DNA of 64,000 nucleotides from assembly GCF_003352835.1 (NCBI RefSeq), contig NZ_QLVD01000002.1, positions 22,184 through 86,183 on the forward strand, given 5' to 3'. The number at the start of each line of letters is the position of its first letter. Within the stretch, counting starts at the first letter, position 1. The position numbers and the translations under genes are program-made. This stretch comes from Ornithinimicrobium murale (lineage in GTDB: Bacteria; Actinomycetota; Actinomycetes; Actinomycetales; Dermatophilaceae). Of this stretch, positions 27,576 through 36,397 are shown one piece after another. A model generated the notes under the pieces. It saw nothing but the letters and a program-made list of their open reading frames with translations. It ran no database searches and was not told the DNA's origin.

Positions 27576-28529
27576 CTACACAGGCCCCCGGACCTCCGCG
27601 GCCGCATCCCGGTGGAGTGCCTGGTCCAACCGCTCCAAGCCCTCCGGGGCGGGGACCGCGATCCGCACCGTGCCGGGCAGCCCGAAGCTGGCACAGTCGC
27701 GCACCAGCACCCCGTGGGGCGCGAGGCGCTCCCGCAGCCCGGCGGCGTCCTCGACCAGGACCCAGGGGGCGTCGCCAGGCCGCACGCTCAGCCCATGCCC
27801 CTGCAGCACCTCGACCAGCTGGCCACGGAGCCCGCTAATCGCCCGCGACCAGCCCGGCAGGTCGGCACCGGCCAGCAGGTCGGGCAGCACGGCGAGGGCG
27901 AGGGTGCTCACCGACCAGTGCGGCTGCGCGCGGGTGAGTCGCTCGATCAGCTCCGGCGCAGCCACGACGTAGCCCAGCCGCAGCCCGGGACAGTGGAACG
28001 TCTTGGTGAGCGACCCCACGACCACGACGCCGGGTCGTCCGGCGCTCCATCGGCCGGTGGCCAGGGCGTAGAACGCCTCGTCCCAGACATCGGCGTGCTC
28101 GTCGGGGCCGGCGAGCACGCCGGTGGGGCTGTGCGGGTCGGTGCGCCACACCGGGCCGGTCATGCCCCGCGGGTGGAGGGCAAACTCCGGCTCGCTGCGG
28201 ATGTGTCCGCCCAGGACGGAGCTCACCAGGTGGATCGCCTCGCTGCCCCCGTTGGTCAGCAGCACCCGCTCCGGCCCGACTCCCAGTGCGTCCGCGAGCA
28301 GACCGGTCGCTTCCCGGGTGTCCGGGTAGCGCCCCAACGCGTCCAGGTGTCGGACGACCAACGGGGCGACCGGTGGAGCCACAGGGTTCATGTTCTGGGA
28401 CAGGTCCACGAGTTCGTCGGGGTCCAGCCCCAGAGCCCGCGCCACCGCGAGACCGTCACCGCCGTGGGTTCCGGCAGCAGGAACCGCGGCGGTGGGTCGG
28501 GACCCCGCGTCGTGGGACACCCGGGACAT
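27576..28529 (-). CDS. cobC: Threonine-phosphate decarboxylase-like aminotransferase
   Basis: A 317-residue class I/II PLP enzyme of the CobC/CobD(Salmonella) type, which makes the aminopropanol phosphate used by the CobD synthase at the operon's end. The N-terminus has the THGGDG motif and DLSQNMNP of this family, and the PLP lysine is in GSLTKTFHCPGLRLGY. It is shorter than many family members (about 340-360). It begins 9 nt after the ferrochelatase stop, and its transcript would run into the riboswitch, so it can be made from the ferrochelatase promoter independent of B12. Confidence 0.85.
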   Translation of the reverse strand: MSRVSHDAGSRPTAAVPAAGTHGGDGLAVARALGLDPDELVDLSQNMNPVAPPVAPLVVRHLDALGRYPDTREATGLLADALGVGPERVLLTNGGSEAIHLVSSVLGGHIRSEPEFALHPRGMTGPVWRTDPHSPTGVLAGPDEHADVWDEAFYALATGRWSAGRPGVVVVGSLTKTFHCPGLRLGYVVAAPELIERLTRAQPHWSVSTLALAVLPDLLAGADLPGWSRAISGLRGQLVEVLQGHGLSVRPGDAPWVLVEDAAGLRERLAPHGVLVRDCASFGLPGTVRIAVPAPEGLERLDQALHRDAAAEVRGPV

Positions 28530-28538
28530 GCCGGTCCT

Positions 28539-29783
28539 TCAGTCCGCGCCGCAGGCGGCGGGCTTGGCGACGCGCAGGTTCGGGCAGCAGCCCGGAGCAC
28601 AGACCGACGGCCATGGCTCGGCCACCGGCCAGGACGGTCGCTCCGGGGACTCACCGCGCGCTTCTGCGGCACGCTCCACGACCAGGTCGGCCAGGCCGGA
28701 GACGAACTGCGGGTCGATGCCCACCGTCGGCACGCGCAGCACCTCGATGCCGACCTCGGCTGCCGTCTCCTGTGCTTCGGTGTCCAGGTCGAAGATGACC
28801 TCCATGTGGTCGGAGACGAAGCCGATCGGCGCCAGGATCACCTGGGTCACGCCCTCGCTCGAGAGCTCACGCAGCCGGTCGTTGATGTCCGGCTCGAGCC
28901 ACGGTTGGGTGGGCGGGCCGGAGCGGGAGCAGTAGGTCAGCTCGCCGACCAGGTCCTCCCCCAGCGTGGCCCGGACCTCCTCGGTGATCGCGCGGGTCAG
29001 AGCCTCATGCTGGGCGCTGTAGACATTGCCCTCACCGTCCCCCGGACCCGAGGTGTCATCCATCCCGTTCGGGATGGAGTGCGTGACGAAGACCAGGCGC
29101 GGCACCTCGCCGCTGCGGTCGCGGACCTGGCGGGCAGCCTCGGTGACCAGGCGAGCGTTGGTGGAGGCGAAGCCGGGGTGATTCCAGTACTGCCGGACCT
29201 TGTCGACCCGCACCGGCGTGCCCTCCTCGGTCAACTCGGCGATCGACTCGGCGAGGTCCTCGCGGTACTGCCGGCAGGAGCTGTAGGAGCTGTAGGCGCT
29301 CGTGGTGACCGCCAGGAACCGGGTCATCCCCTCGCTGGCTGCTCCGCGCAGGGTGTCGGTCAGGAACGGCTCGGAGTTGCGGTTGCCCCACAGCAGGGGC
29401 GTGCTGATCTCGCGGCGCGCGAACTCCTCACCCAGGGCGGCCAGCAGCGCGCGGTTCTGGTCGTTGATGGGGCTCTTGCCGCCGAAGGCGTGGTAGTGCT
29501 CGGCGACGTCCTCCAGCCGTTCGTCGGGGATCCCCCGCCCGCGAGTCACCCGCCGCAGGAAGGGCATGACCTCCTCCGGCGCCTCAGGGCCTCCGAAGCT
29601 CACCAGGACGACGGCGTCATAGGGGTCAGCCTCGCCGGTGGTCTCCTCGGCAGCCTCCTCTTCCAGCTCCGCCAGGGACTCAGCCTCGTAGGCCGACTCG
29701 CCGGTCGGCGGTCGGGCCGCGGTCGGGCTCTGGTCGGCCCCGTCCTGTCCGGGGTCCGTGGGCTCGGCGATCGGGTCAGTCAT
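28539..29783 (-). CDS. hemH: Ferrochelatase (coproporphyrin type)
   Basis: Inserts iron into the porphyrin in the last part of haem synthesis; in Actinomycetota the substrate is coproporphyrin III (CpfC). The 414-residue protein has an acidic N-terminal extension of about 50 residues, the VLVSFGGPEAPEEVMPFL opening, the active-site His in FVTHSIPN, and PIGFVSDHMEVIFDLD. The C-terminus has a cysteine cluster (CAPGCCPN and a final Cys) that binds a [2Fe-2S] centre in actinobacterial ferrochelatases. Its ATG overlaps the TRIC gene's stop... in fact TRIC ends inside its start (ATGA), so the two are co-transcribed. Confidence 0.95.
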   Translation of the reverse strand: MTDPIAEPTDPGQDGADQSPTAARPPTGESAYEAESLAELEEEAAEETTGEADPYDAVVLVSFGGPEAPEEVMPFLRRVTRGRGIPDERLEDVAEHYHAFGGKSPINDQNRALLAALGEEFARREISTPLLWGNRNSEPFLTDTLRGAASEGMTRFLAVTTSAYSSYSSCRQYREDLAESIAELTEEGTPVRVDKVRQYWNHPGFASTNARLVTEAARQVRDRSGEVPRLVFVTHSIPNGMDDTSGPGDGEGNVYSAQHEALTRAITEEVRATLGEDLVGELTYCSRSGPPTQPWLEPDINDRLRELSSEGVTQVILAPIGFVSDHMEVIFDLDTEAQETAAEVGIEVLRVPTVGIDPQFVSGLADLVVERAAEARGESPERPSWPVAEPWPSVCAPGCCPNLRVAKPAACGAD

Positions 29784-30454
29784 CGGTGCTCTCCTGTTGT
29801 TCGCAGTGCGGTCGGGGCATTGAGGTCCAGGGCGACGGCGACGACACGGATCACGAAGACCAGTGCGACCGCGCCCCAGATGAGTAAGGGGGTGAGGAAG
29901 TCGAGGGAGTGCGCGACCACGATCAGCGTGGCGCCGAGCACTGCGGGCACGGCATAGAGTTCGCGCCGCAGCACCTCCGGCACCTGCCCGGCCAGCACGT
30001 CGCGCAGGGCGCCGCCGCCCGTGGCGGTGATCACGCCCAGGATGACCGCGGCCAGGGCCCCGGAGTCGAACTGCAGGGCTTTGAGGGAGCCGCTGACCGC
30101 GAACAGCGCGAGACCACCGGCGTCCAGCACTCTCACTGCGCGGCCGATCAGCTTGGCCCGGAGGCTGGACCGGATCGGGATGACCGCCCGCAGCCGGCTG
30201 TACCAGAGGAAGACGCCCAACCCGGCCAGGGCCGCCGGTGCCAGCAGGCGCCAGTCGGTCAGTCCGTCCGGTGGGGTGTCGCCGAGCAGCACGTCGCGGA
30301 TCATCCCACCGCCCAGGCCAGCCACCCAGGCGAGCACGACGACACCCACGAGGTCCAGTCCCTTGCGCACCGCGACCAGACCGCCGGACAGCGCGAAGAC
30401 GAAGACCCCGAGGATGTCGAGCAGCAACTGGAGGTCGTAGTCCTGGGTCACCAT
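29780..30454 (-). CDS. TRIC-type (UPF0126/YadS) cation channel protein
   Basis: A 224-residue membrane protein with seven hydrophobic segments arranged as two homologous halves, each with a glycine-rich kink: GGGMIRDVLLGDTPP in the first and GGGALRDVLAGQVPEVL in the second. This is the signature of prokaryotic TRIC channels, homotrimers permeable to monovalent cations. The ATG at 30454 follows an AGG-type ribosome site; the long upstream frame is a shadow of SepH. It is divergent from sepH with a 96-bp gap, and its stop overlaps the ferrochelatase start. Confidence 0.9.
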   Translation of the reverse strand: MVTQDYDLQLLLDILGVFVFALSGGLVAVRKGLDLVGVVVLAWVAGLGGGMIRDVLLGDTPPDGLTDWRLLAPAALAGLGVFLWYSRLRAVIPIRSSLRAKLIGRAVRVLDAGGLALFAVSGSLKALQFDSGALAAVILGVITATGGGALRDVLAGQVPEVLRRELYAVPAVLGATLIVVAHSLDFLTPLLIWGAVALVFVIRVVAVALDLNAPTALRTTGEHR

Positions 30455-30550
30455 GGTTATGCCTAAGGTAGCCCTCCAGGCGGCGTGGCCTGCTGTCCGG
30501 GCGAGGTGAGAAGTGGCACAGTCGGACCAGGCCGACACAAGGAGAGTTTG

Positions 30551-32080
30551 ATGGAGCAGCTGCGGTTCACTGCCGTCCACGAGGACGGGCAGCACCTGGT
30601 CCTGTCGATCGCTGACGGCACCGAGCTGCTGCTGCCGGTCGATGCCAGGCTCCGCTCGGCGCTGCGTTCGCGCAGCGCGCCCGCCGACGCGCCAGCCACG
30701 CCGTTGAGTCCCCGCAACGTCCAGGCGATGATCCGCGCTGGTCAGAGCCCTGAGGAGGTCGCCGAGATCACCGGCTGGCCCACCGAGCGGGTGGCGCGGT
30801 TCGAGGGTCCGATCCTGGCCGAGCGCGAGCACGTCTCCGGGATGGCCCAGGCCGCCCACGTGCGAGGCCGCTCCCCCGAGGGTGGCGTTCCCACCCTGGG
30901 TTCTCGCGTGCTGGAGCGGCTGGCGGAGCGAGGCGTGGACACTGACAACGTCGGGTGGGACGCGACCCGACCCGAGGGTGGCACCTGGACCGTGGTGGTC
31001 AGCTTCGTCGCCGGTCAGCGACAGCGCGCTGCGGCCTGGCAGTTCGACCCCGTGGACCGCACCGTCGAAGCACTCGATGATGAGGCCCGCTGGCTCAGCG
31101 AGGACGAGCAGGCGCTGCCGGGCAGTGCCGCGCGCGGGGCCCGCAGCACCTCGCGCGGTTCGGGTGGGCGCGCGGCCGACACGCCGCTGCTCAGTGGCCG
31201 GTCGTCGGCGGGCGATGTCGACCTCGTGATGTCGATGCGGGAGCGCTCCCGCTCCCGCGGTCGCCGCAAGAAGGCCTCGACCAGCAGCACGGACCCGGCC
31301 GGCCTGCCGCAGCTGGAGCATGCCCCTGAAGACGTGCTGCCCCTGGAGGAACTGGCCTACGACCCGGACACGATGGGTCTGCCGCCCGCGGCCCACGGTG
31401 AGTCGCCGGCGCCGGGGACGGCGACCGAACTGGAGGCCGCCGTTGATCCTGAGGCCGCCGTTGATCCTGAGGCCGACGGCACTGACGAACCAGCGGCGCA
31501 GAGGACCACCGAGCAGCAGCAGACCGGCTATGACGTGCCGCTGCAGTTCGACAACGACGAGGTGGACCCGGGTGAGTCCGACGAGGACCTCAGCCCGCAG
31601 GAGTCCACCCTGGATGACCTCTTCGGCCCCGACGAGGCAGACGAGGCCAGTGAGCTCGACGACCAGCCCAGCGGCGCAGACGACGAGACCAGCGGGCACG
31701 ACGACCACCTCAGCGAGGGCACCGGAACGTCCGGCACGGACCAGCGGAGTGGCGGGGACGCGGTCGGGACGAAGAATGAGGACGTGGAGGTCGAGCTCGG
31801 CGAACAGGTGGTCGAGGAGGACGCGCTTGAGCTGGGCGGCGACCTCGACGAGGCCGAGACGACCCAGCCTGACCGGTCGTCCGACACGGCGAGCGACGCC
31901 GAACCGGCGCCGGACAGCAGCGATGGTGACTCCTCTGCCGAGGAGTCGAATGAGGATCCCGCCGAGGCCGGGGACGAGCCCGTTAAGCCGACCCCCAAGC
32001 CCAAGCGGCGCAAGGACGGCCGCCCCGGTGTGCCGAGCTGGGACGACATCATGTTCGGCGCCAAGGACCGGCGCGGCTGA
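30551..32080 (+). CDS. sepH: Septation protein SepH
   Basis: A cell-division protein that stimulates FtsZ assembly in actinobacteria. The 509-residue protein has the DUF3071 domain at residues 1-190, with a helix-turn-helix at SPEEVAEITGWPTERVARFEGP, and the conserved C-terminal patch SWDDIMFG just before the end. The linker between them (about residues 230-470) is very acidic and low in complexity and contains a small perfect repeat (AAVDPEA twice, at 31436-31471). The ATG at 30551 has AAGGAGAG upstream. It is monocistronic and ends at a hairpin. Confidence 0.93.
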   Translation: MEQLRFTAVHEDGQHLVLSIADGTELLLPVDARLRSALRSRSAPADAPATPLSPRNVQAMIRAGQSPEEVAEITGWPTERVARFEGPILAEREHVSGMAQAAHVRGRSPEGGVPTLGSRVLERLAERGVDTDNVGWDATRPEGGTWTVVVSFVAGQRQRAAAWQFDPVDRTVEALDDEARWLSEDEQALPGSAARGARSTSRGSGGRAADTPLLSGRSSAGDVDLVMSMRERSRSRGRRKKASTSSTDPAGLPQLEHAPEDVLPLEELAYDPDTMGLPPAAHGESPAPGTATELEAAVDPEAAVDPEADGTDEPAAQRTTEQQQTGYDVPLQFDNDEVDPGESDEDLSPQESTLDDLFGPDEADEASELDDQPSGADDETSGHDDHLSEGTGTSGTDQRSGGDAVGTKNEDVEVELGEQVVEEDALELGGDLDEAETTQPDRSSDTASDAEPAPDSSDGDSSAEESNEDPAEAGDEPVKPTPKPKRRKDGRPGVPSWDDIMFGAKDRRG

Positions 32081-32093
32081 GCACCCAACGTTC

Positions 32094-32123
32094 GCAGACC
32101 GAGCCCACTAGGGCTAGGTCTGC
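32094..32123 (+). terminator. Hairpin after sepH
   Basis: GCAGACC(G)AGCCC pairs with GGGCT(A)GGTCTGC around an ACTA loop, 14 nt past the stop; a single opposed mismatch lies in the stem. Likely sepH terminator. Confidence 0.6.
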
Positions 32124-32125
32124 CA

Positions 32126-32197
32126 GGACGTGACACTGGTGTCCTGACCCGCACCAATGGGTCGGCTGGTGCATCTGGAGACACCAATGTCACGTCC
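32126..32197. repeat. 72-bp imperfect palindrome between sepH and the MFS gene
   Basis: Left arm GGACGTGACACTGGTGTC (32126-32143) and right arm GACACCAATGTCACGTCC (32180-32197) are 18-bp inverted repeats with one mismatch. The 36-nt loop can fold in two exclusive ways, GACCC/GGGTC (32146-32150 with 32159-32163) or GCACCA/TGGTGC (32151-32156 with 32167-32172). It lies between convergent genes. It could be a bidirectional terminator, a small non-autonomous mobile element, or a structured RNA. Confidence 0.6.
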
Positions 32198-32269
32198 CCC
32201 GACACCTCAGCACCGGGGCACCATCGGCCCCGCTCCATCGACCCAGCCTGCGGACCTTGCCGCAGGGAC

Positions 32270-33853
32270 TCAGTCCGAGGGGGACGCGATCGATGTCGGC
32301 GAGGTGATCTTCCGGCCGCGGGAGGGCAGCAGCACCACCACGAGCCAGAGCACCAGGACCACCGCGATCACCGTCATGCCGATCGTGGCATCCGCAGGCA
32401 GCACGACGGCCAACCCACCGCCGATCACCCACGCCAACTGGATCAGGGTCTCCGAGCGCCCGAAGACCGAGGTGCGACTGTGCTCGGGCACTGACTCCTG
32501 GATCACCGCATCGAGGGCCAGTTTGCCGAGTTGCTGGCACATGCCGACAACTGCGGACAGGATGATGACGGTCACCATGCCGAAGTTGATGGCGGTGGCC
32601 ACAGCGGCCCCCACATCGATGATCAGTGAGATGCGCACCAGTGCCCGGGGCGGCACCAGTTTGGTGAGCGACCCCAGCACGGTGCCGATCGCGGAGCCGA
32701 TGCCTGCCGCAGCGGCGACCAGCCCGATGAGCAGGGTGAAGCTGCCACCCCAGCCCTCCGGTGGCGACTCGCGCAGCAGGAAGGCCAGGAAGATCGTGAG
32801 GAAGCCCGAGAGCATCCGCAGGCCCACGTTGGCGCGCAGTGCGTTGACCACGGCCGGTGGCACCCAGCGGCTCCGGCCACCGGCGACCTCGGAGATCGGC
32901 ACCTCGCTCTCCCCCTTGGAGGAGTCCACCGCCGGTGGCAGCAGGATGGCGAGCACCGTGCCGAGGGCGAAGATCGCGAAGGCCAGCCGCAGCGACCATC
33001 CGGACCCGAAGTAGGCGATGCCCACCGCCAGCGGTGCCGCGACGGCCGCGCCGACCACCCCCGCCATGGACATGCGCCCGTTGGCCTTGACCAGCGTCAT
33101 CCCCTTCGGAAGCAACCGCGGCGTCGCAGCCGAGCGGGTCACGTTGTAGGCCTTGGAGGCCACAAGAATCCCTAGCGCTGCGGGGAACTGCCACCAGGCG
33201 GCGCTCTCCAGCGAGCCGGCGAGCACGAGGCAGAGGACGGCACGCACGGCCATCATCGAGCCGATCGCCCACCGTCGGCCATGCCGGAAGCGGTCCAGGA
33301 AGGGGCCGACGAACGGGGCGATGATGCTGAAGGGCAACAGCGTGAGCAGCAGGAACAAGAGGACCTGTCCGCGCGCCTCGCCGGTCGGCACGGAGAAGAA
33401 CAGTGACCCGGCCAACGAGATCGCCACGACGGCGTCACCGGCGTTGTGCAGTCCGTGCACCTCGATCAGTCGGGACAGTCCGGTCTCCCCCGCACCGCCG
33501 GCGTGGGTCGCCCGGCGCGTCACCCGGTATGCCGAGTGGCTGACCACATTGGTGCCGTGCGCCACCGCCTTGGCGCCCTTGGTGAGGCCGTGCCCCACGG
33601 TGGCGCCGGCCTGAGCGACCTTGGCGGTCCTGGACGGCCGGGGTCGGGCCGAGGTGCCGGCGATCGGGCCGTATCCCGGGCCCTCGTCCAGCGGATGCTG
33701 CTCGCGCCAGCGTTCCTGCTCGGCCTGGGAGGCGGGGTCCTCCCAGAGGGATGCTCCGGCGGCACGATCACGGTCTGGATCGGGGTCGAGGGTCCAGTCG
33801 TCACGCTCCCCCGGGGCGCTCTCGGACGCCTCGTCCCGCCTGCGCCCGATCAT
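32270..33853 (-). CDS. MFS transporter
   Basis: A 527-residue membrane protein. The first 110 residues are hydrophilic and basic/Pro-rich (cytosolic), followed by about twelve hydrophobic segments. A basic loop between early helices, FVGPFLDRFRHGRRWAIG, is the MFS motif A equivalent, repeated in weaker form later (GRSETLIQLAW). Long N-terminal soluble arms like this one occur in a Micrococcales subfamily found next to thymidine kinase and SepH. The ATG at 33853 overlaps the tdk stop (ATGA). Substrate unknown. Confidence 0.87.
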   Translation of the reverse strand: MIGRRRDEASESAPGERDDWTLDPDPDRDRAAGASLWEDPASQAEQERWREQHPLDEGPGYGPIAGTSARPRPSRTAKVAQAGATVGHGLTKGAKAVAHGTNVVSHSAYRVTRRATHAGGAGETGLSRLIEVHGLHNAGDAVVAISLAGSLFFSVPTGEARGQVLLFLLLTLLPFSIIAPFVGPFLDRFRHGRRWAIGSMMAVRAVLCLVLAGSLESAAWWQFPAALGILVASKAYNVTRSAATPRLLPKGMTLVKANGRMSMAGVVGAAVAAPLAVGIAYFGSGWSLRLAFAIFALGTVLAILLPPAVDSSKGESEVPISEVAGGRSRWVPPAVVNALRANVGLRMLSGFLTIFLAFLLRESPPEGWGGSFTLLIGLVAAAAGIGSAIGTVLGSLTKLVPPRALVRISLIIDVGAAVATAINFGMVTVIILSAVVGMCQQLGKLALDAVIQESVPEHSRTSVFGRSETLIQLAWVIGGGLAVVLPADATIGMTVIAVVLVLWLVVVLLPSRGRKITSPTSIASPSD

Positions 33854-34545
33854 CGTTGCGGCACCGGGCAAAGGTCGAGGTCGAAGGGCAGCACCTCGGG
33901 CGAGAGGGCCGCGGCCCGGGCCGCGTGTGAGGTCATCCGGCGCATGTAGTGCCGGCGGCAGAGCACCTCGTACTCCACCTCCGGCAGGCCGGGCAGCTCG
34001 CCCTCCCCGTCCGCCTCGCCCACGTCTCCGACAACGACCTGGTCACCCTCGACGACCATGACGCCATTGACGACGCGGGCGTTGTGGGTGGCGGTCTTGC
34101 CGCACCAGCACAGCGCCTCGACCTGCAGCACCTCGGTGCGGTCGGCGAGCTCGATCAGCCGACGCGAGCCGGGGAAGAGCTGGGCCCGGAAGTCTGCGGT
34201 GATGCCGAAGGTGAAGACGTCCAGGCCCATCTCGTCGACCAGCCGCGCGAGCTGTTCGACCTGGACCGGGGTGTAGAACTGGGCCTCGTCACAGATCAGG
34301 TAGTCGATCCGCCGTCCGTTCGTGGCCTGTTCGGTGACCAGGTCCCAGAAGTCCAGGTCGTCGGTCACCTCGATGCCCACCCGGGCCAGCCCGAGGCGCG
34401 AGGAGAGCATCGCCTGTCCGGCGCGGTCGTGCTTGGAGAAGATCAGACCGGCCCGACCACGAGCGGCGTGGTTGTGGTCCATCTGCAGCGCAAGAGTCGA
34501 CTTGCCGCAGTCCATCGTTCCGGTGAAGAAGACAAGCTCGGCCAC
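33850..34545 (-). CDS. tdk: Thymidine kinase
   Basis: Phosphorylates thymidine (and deoxyuridine) for salvage. The 231-residue protein is a type II TK: P-loop GTMDCGKST at residues 9-17, the acidic catalytic stretch ICDEAQFYT, the FTFGITADFRAQLFPGS lasso entry, and a zinc-binding set CWCGKTATHNAR with a distal CRRHY. It starts with GTG. It overlaps the MFS gene by 4 nt and begins 10 nt after the phosphodiesterase stop. It carries a slightly longer C-terminus than the E. coli enzyme. Confidence 0.95.
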   Translation of the reverse strand: MAELVFFTGTMDCGKSTLALQMDHNHAARGRAGLIFSKHDRAGQAMLSSRLGLARVGIEVTDDLDFWDLVTEQATNGRRIDYLICDEAQFYTPVQVEQLARLVDEMGLDVFTFGITADFRAQLFPGSRRLIELADRTEVLQVEALCWCGKTATHNARVVNGVMVVEGDQVVVGDVGEADGEGELPGLPEVEYEVLCRRHYMRRMTSHAARAAALSPEVLPFDLDLCPVPQR

Positions 34546-34555
34546 GGCGTGCAGT

Positions 34556-35716
34556 CTACGTAATCGCCGGGAGGTGCAGGAGGGGAATCGCCATCTCGTC
34601 GCGTGTCAACGAGCCGTGGTGTCCCTGCAGCGCGAGGAACTCGGGCCGCTGGGCCCGTGAGTCGAGCACCGTGGCGTGGCCGCGCATGGCCACAACCAGG
34701 TCGCCGATGCGGGGCTCGACACGGTCCTCGACGGGGCCGAACCACCCGTGATCCACAGCCTCCTCGCGGCTCACCACCAGGGCAGAGTCCCCCAGCAGCT
34801 CGGTCCAGGCGGCGAGGACGTCGGGGACGGCTCCCGGATCGCAGTGCGGCTGGGGCACCCGTGGGTCGCCGCCCAGGTGCCGTATGCCGCGGGCCAGGTC
34901 CTCCTCCCACGCCAGGTCCCGGCGGAGGGACTCGGGCGCGTCCACCATGCCGTGGTCTGCGGTGACTGTCAGGGACGTGCCTGGCGGCAGCCGCGTGGCC
35001 AGGTCGGCCAGGGCTGCGTCGGTGCGCTCCACCTCCTCACCCCACTGCCAGGACCCGGGCCCGAAGGTGTGGCCGATCTTGTCCACCTCGCCCCAGTAGA
35101 GGTACACGAACGAGCGCGGCGCGGCCGACAGCGCGGCGATGGCAGCGTCAACCCGGGCCGGGAGCTCCTGCGCGGCAGCGAAACCGCCGCCACGCTGGGC
35201 TGCGCGGGTCATGCCGGAGCCGTCGAAGTAGCCGGGACCGATCCGGGTCACCCGGACGTCCGCCGCCTCCAGCAGTTGAAAGACGGTGGGGTGCGGCTGC
35301 CAGGTCTCGGGGTGGGGGCCGTCGTCCCAGGAGAGGTGGTTGAGCAGTCGGTCGTGCTCCGGCATCAGGGCCTGCCACCCGACGACCCCGTGGGCACCTG
35401 GTGGCAGCCCGGTGCCCAAGCTGCTCAGGCTGGTGGCGGTCGTGGCAGGGAACCCGCAGGTCAGCGCCGGTGCAGGGCTCTCCAGTGAGCGCAGGAAGGG
35501 CGCGTGACCGCTGCGGCGTCGCAGCTGCTCTGCGCCCAGCCCGTCGACCAGGACCACCACGGCGCGCTGCGCGGGCGGCAGCTCAAAGAGAGGGTCGATG
35601 CCGAGCTCAGCCCCCGGCGAGGCCGACACACCCAGGCTCTGCGCGACCGCGGGGAGAACCGTGGCCAGCGACCCGGCATACGAGAGGTCGATGAACTCCG
35701 CGGGCAGGCGATGCAC
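34556..35716 (-). CDS. Alkaline-phosphatase-superfamily phosphodiesterase
   Basis: A 386-residue type I phosphodiesterase/nucleotide pyrophosphatase. Metal-binding and catalytic segments are visible: VVVLVDGLGAEQL (first Asp), the nucleophile threonine in FPATTATSLSSLGTG, YLYWGEVDKIGHTFG (Asp and His) and TADHGMVD (Asp-His), and a last histidine in LQGHHGSLTRDE. No signal peptide is seen, so it acts in the cytosol. The context with thymidine kinase suggests nucleotide metabolism, but substrates of this family range widely. Confidence 0.9.
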   Translation of the reverse strand: MHRLPAEFIDLSYAGSLATVLPAVAQSLGVSASPGAELGIDPLFELPPAQRAVVVLVDGLGAEQLRRRSGHAPFLRSLESPAPALTCGFPATTATSLSSLGTGLPPGAHGVVGWQALMPEHDRLLNHLSWDDGPHPETWQPHPTVFQLLEAADVRVTRIGPGYFDGSGMTRAAQRGGGFAAAQELPARVDAAIAALSAAPRSFVYLYWGEVDKIGHTFGPGSWQWGEEVERTDAALADLATRLPPGTSLTVTADHGMVDAPESLRRDLAWEEDLARGIRHLGGDPRVPQPHCDPGAVPDVLAAWTELLGDSALVVSREEAVDHGWFGPVEDRVEPRIGDLVVAMRGHATVLDSRAQRPEFLALQGHHGSLTRDEMAIPLLHLPAIT

Positions 35717-35732
35717 TGAGCTGGTCCGCGGC

Positions 35733-36311
35733 TCAGCGGCCGAGGCGCGCCGAGAGCTGTTGGGCGAAGTTCAGGGCGCTGCTGAGGGCGTCCGCTCCGT
35801 CGGCCTCGGTGGTGATCCGCAACGAGATGTCGTCGCTGGCCACCGTCCCCTCATAACCGTGGTCGCCCTCACAGGTGGGATCGGCGCAGACGGCCGGCAC
35901 CAGGTCGAGGCGGGAGACGGTCCCCCAACCCAGGGTGAGGGTCAGCGCCCGCCCGGTCGGGCTGCCGGTGTAGGCGGCCGGGTCGGGTAGGACGTGCGTC
36001 ATCATGACGCCCCGCACCGCGCTCAACGGGACGGTCTCGGTCGTCGCGGTCGCGAAGTGCCCGTGCGGCGCGCTCGCCTCGTGGTCGTCGGCGTGACCGA
36101 TGACCAGCCGGTGCGGCGTCAGGACCAGCACGGTGACGTGGCGGCGAACGGCATTCTCATCGAGCGTCGTCTCCTGGTGCACCAGGTGACCGACAATGTC
36201 ATCTCCGGCAACAGCCGTGGCGACGACGTCGGACACGAGCGCGGGCAGGTAGCCTGCATGCTCGATGGCCTCGCGCAGAGACTGTGGGAGGGTCATGCTT
36301 GGCTGGGGCAT
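35733..36311 (-). CDS. DUF5998 protein
   Basis: A 192-residue soluble protein of an actinobacterial family of unknown function. It starts with a helical LPQSLREAIEHAGYLPALVSDVVATAVAGD, has a β-rich PH-like middle (VLVLTPHRLVIGHADDH, VPLSAVRGVMMTH) and a CADPTCEGDHGY motif that might bind metal. An ATG at 36296 is an alternative start. It opens a four-gene run (DUF5998, phosphodiesterase, tdk, MFS) with small gaps, which is a recurring Micrococcales cluster. Confidence 0.85.
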   Translation of the reverse strand: MPQPSMTLPQSLREAIEHAGYLPALVSDVVATAVAGDDIVGHLVHQETTLDENAVRRHVTVLVLTPHRLVIGHADDHEASAPHGHFATATTETVPLSAVRGVMMTHVLPDPAAYTGSPTGRALTLTLGWGTVSRLDLVPAVCADPTCEGDHGYEGTVASDDISLRITTEADGADALSSALNFAQQLSARLGR

Positions 36312-36397
36312 GGGGTCATCCTCCCACCTCAGCCGCGAAGTGCTGGAACCGTCGTCCCTGTGACCACGTCTGTGCCCGAACCTGGAGGGGGTTCATC

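Noticed and set aside
27057..29957. A 966-codon plus-strand frame across the B12/ferrochelatase region
   Set aside because: It is antisense to btuF, the riboswitch, cobC and hemH and has no recognisable motif.
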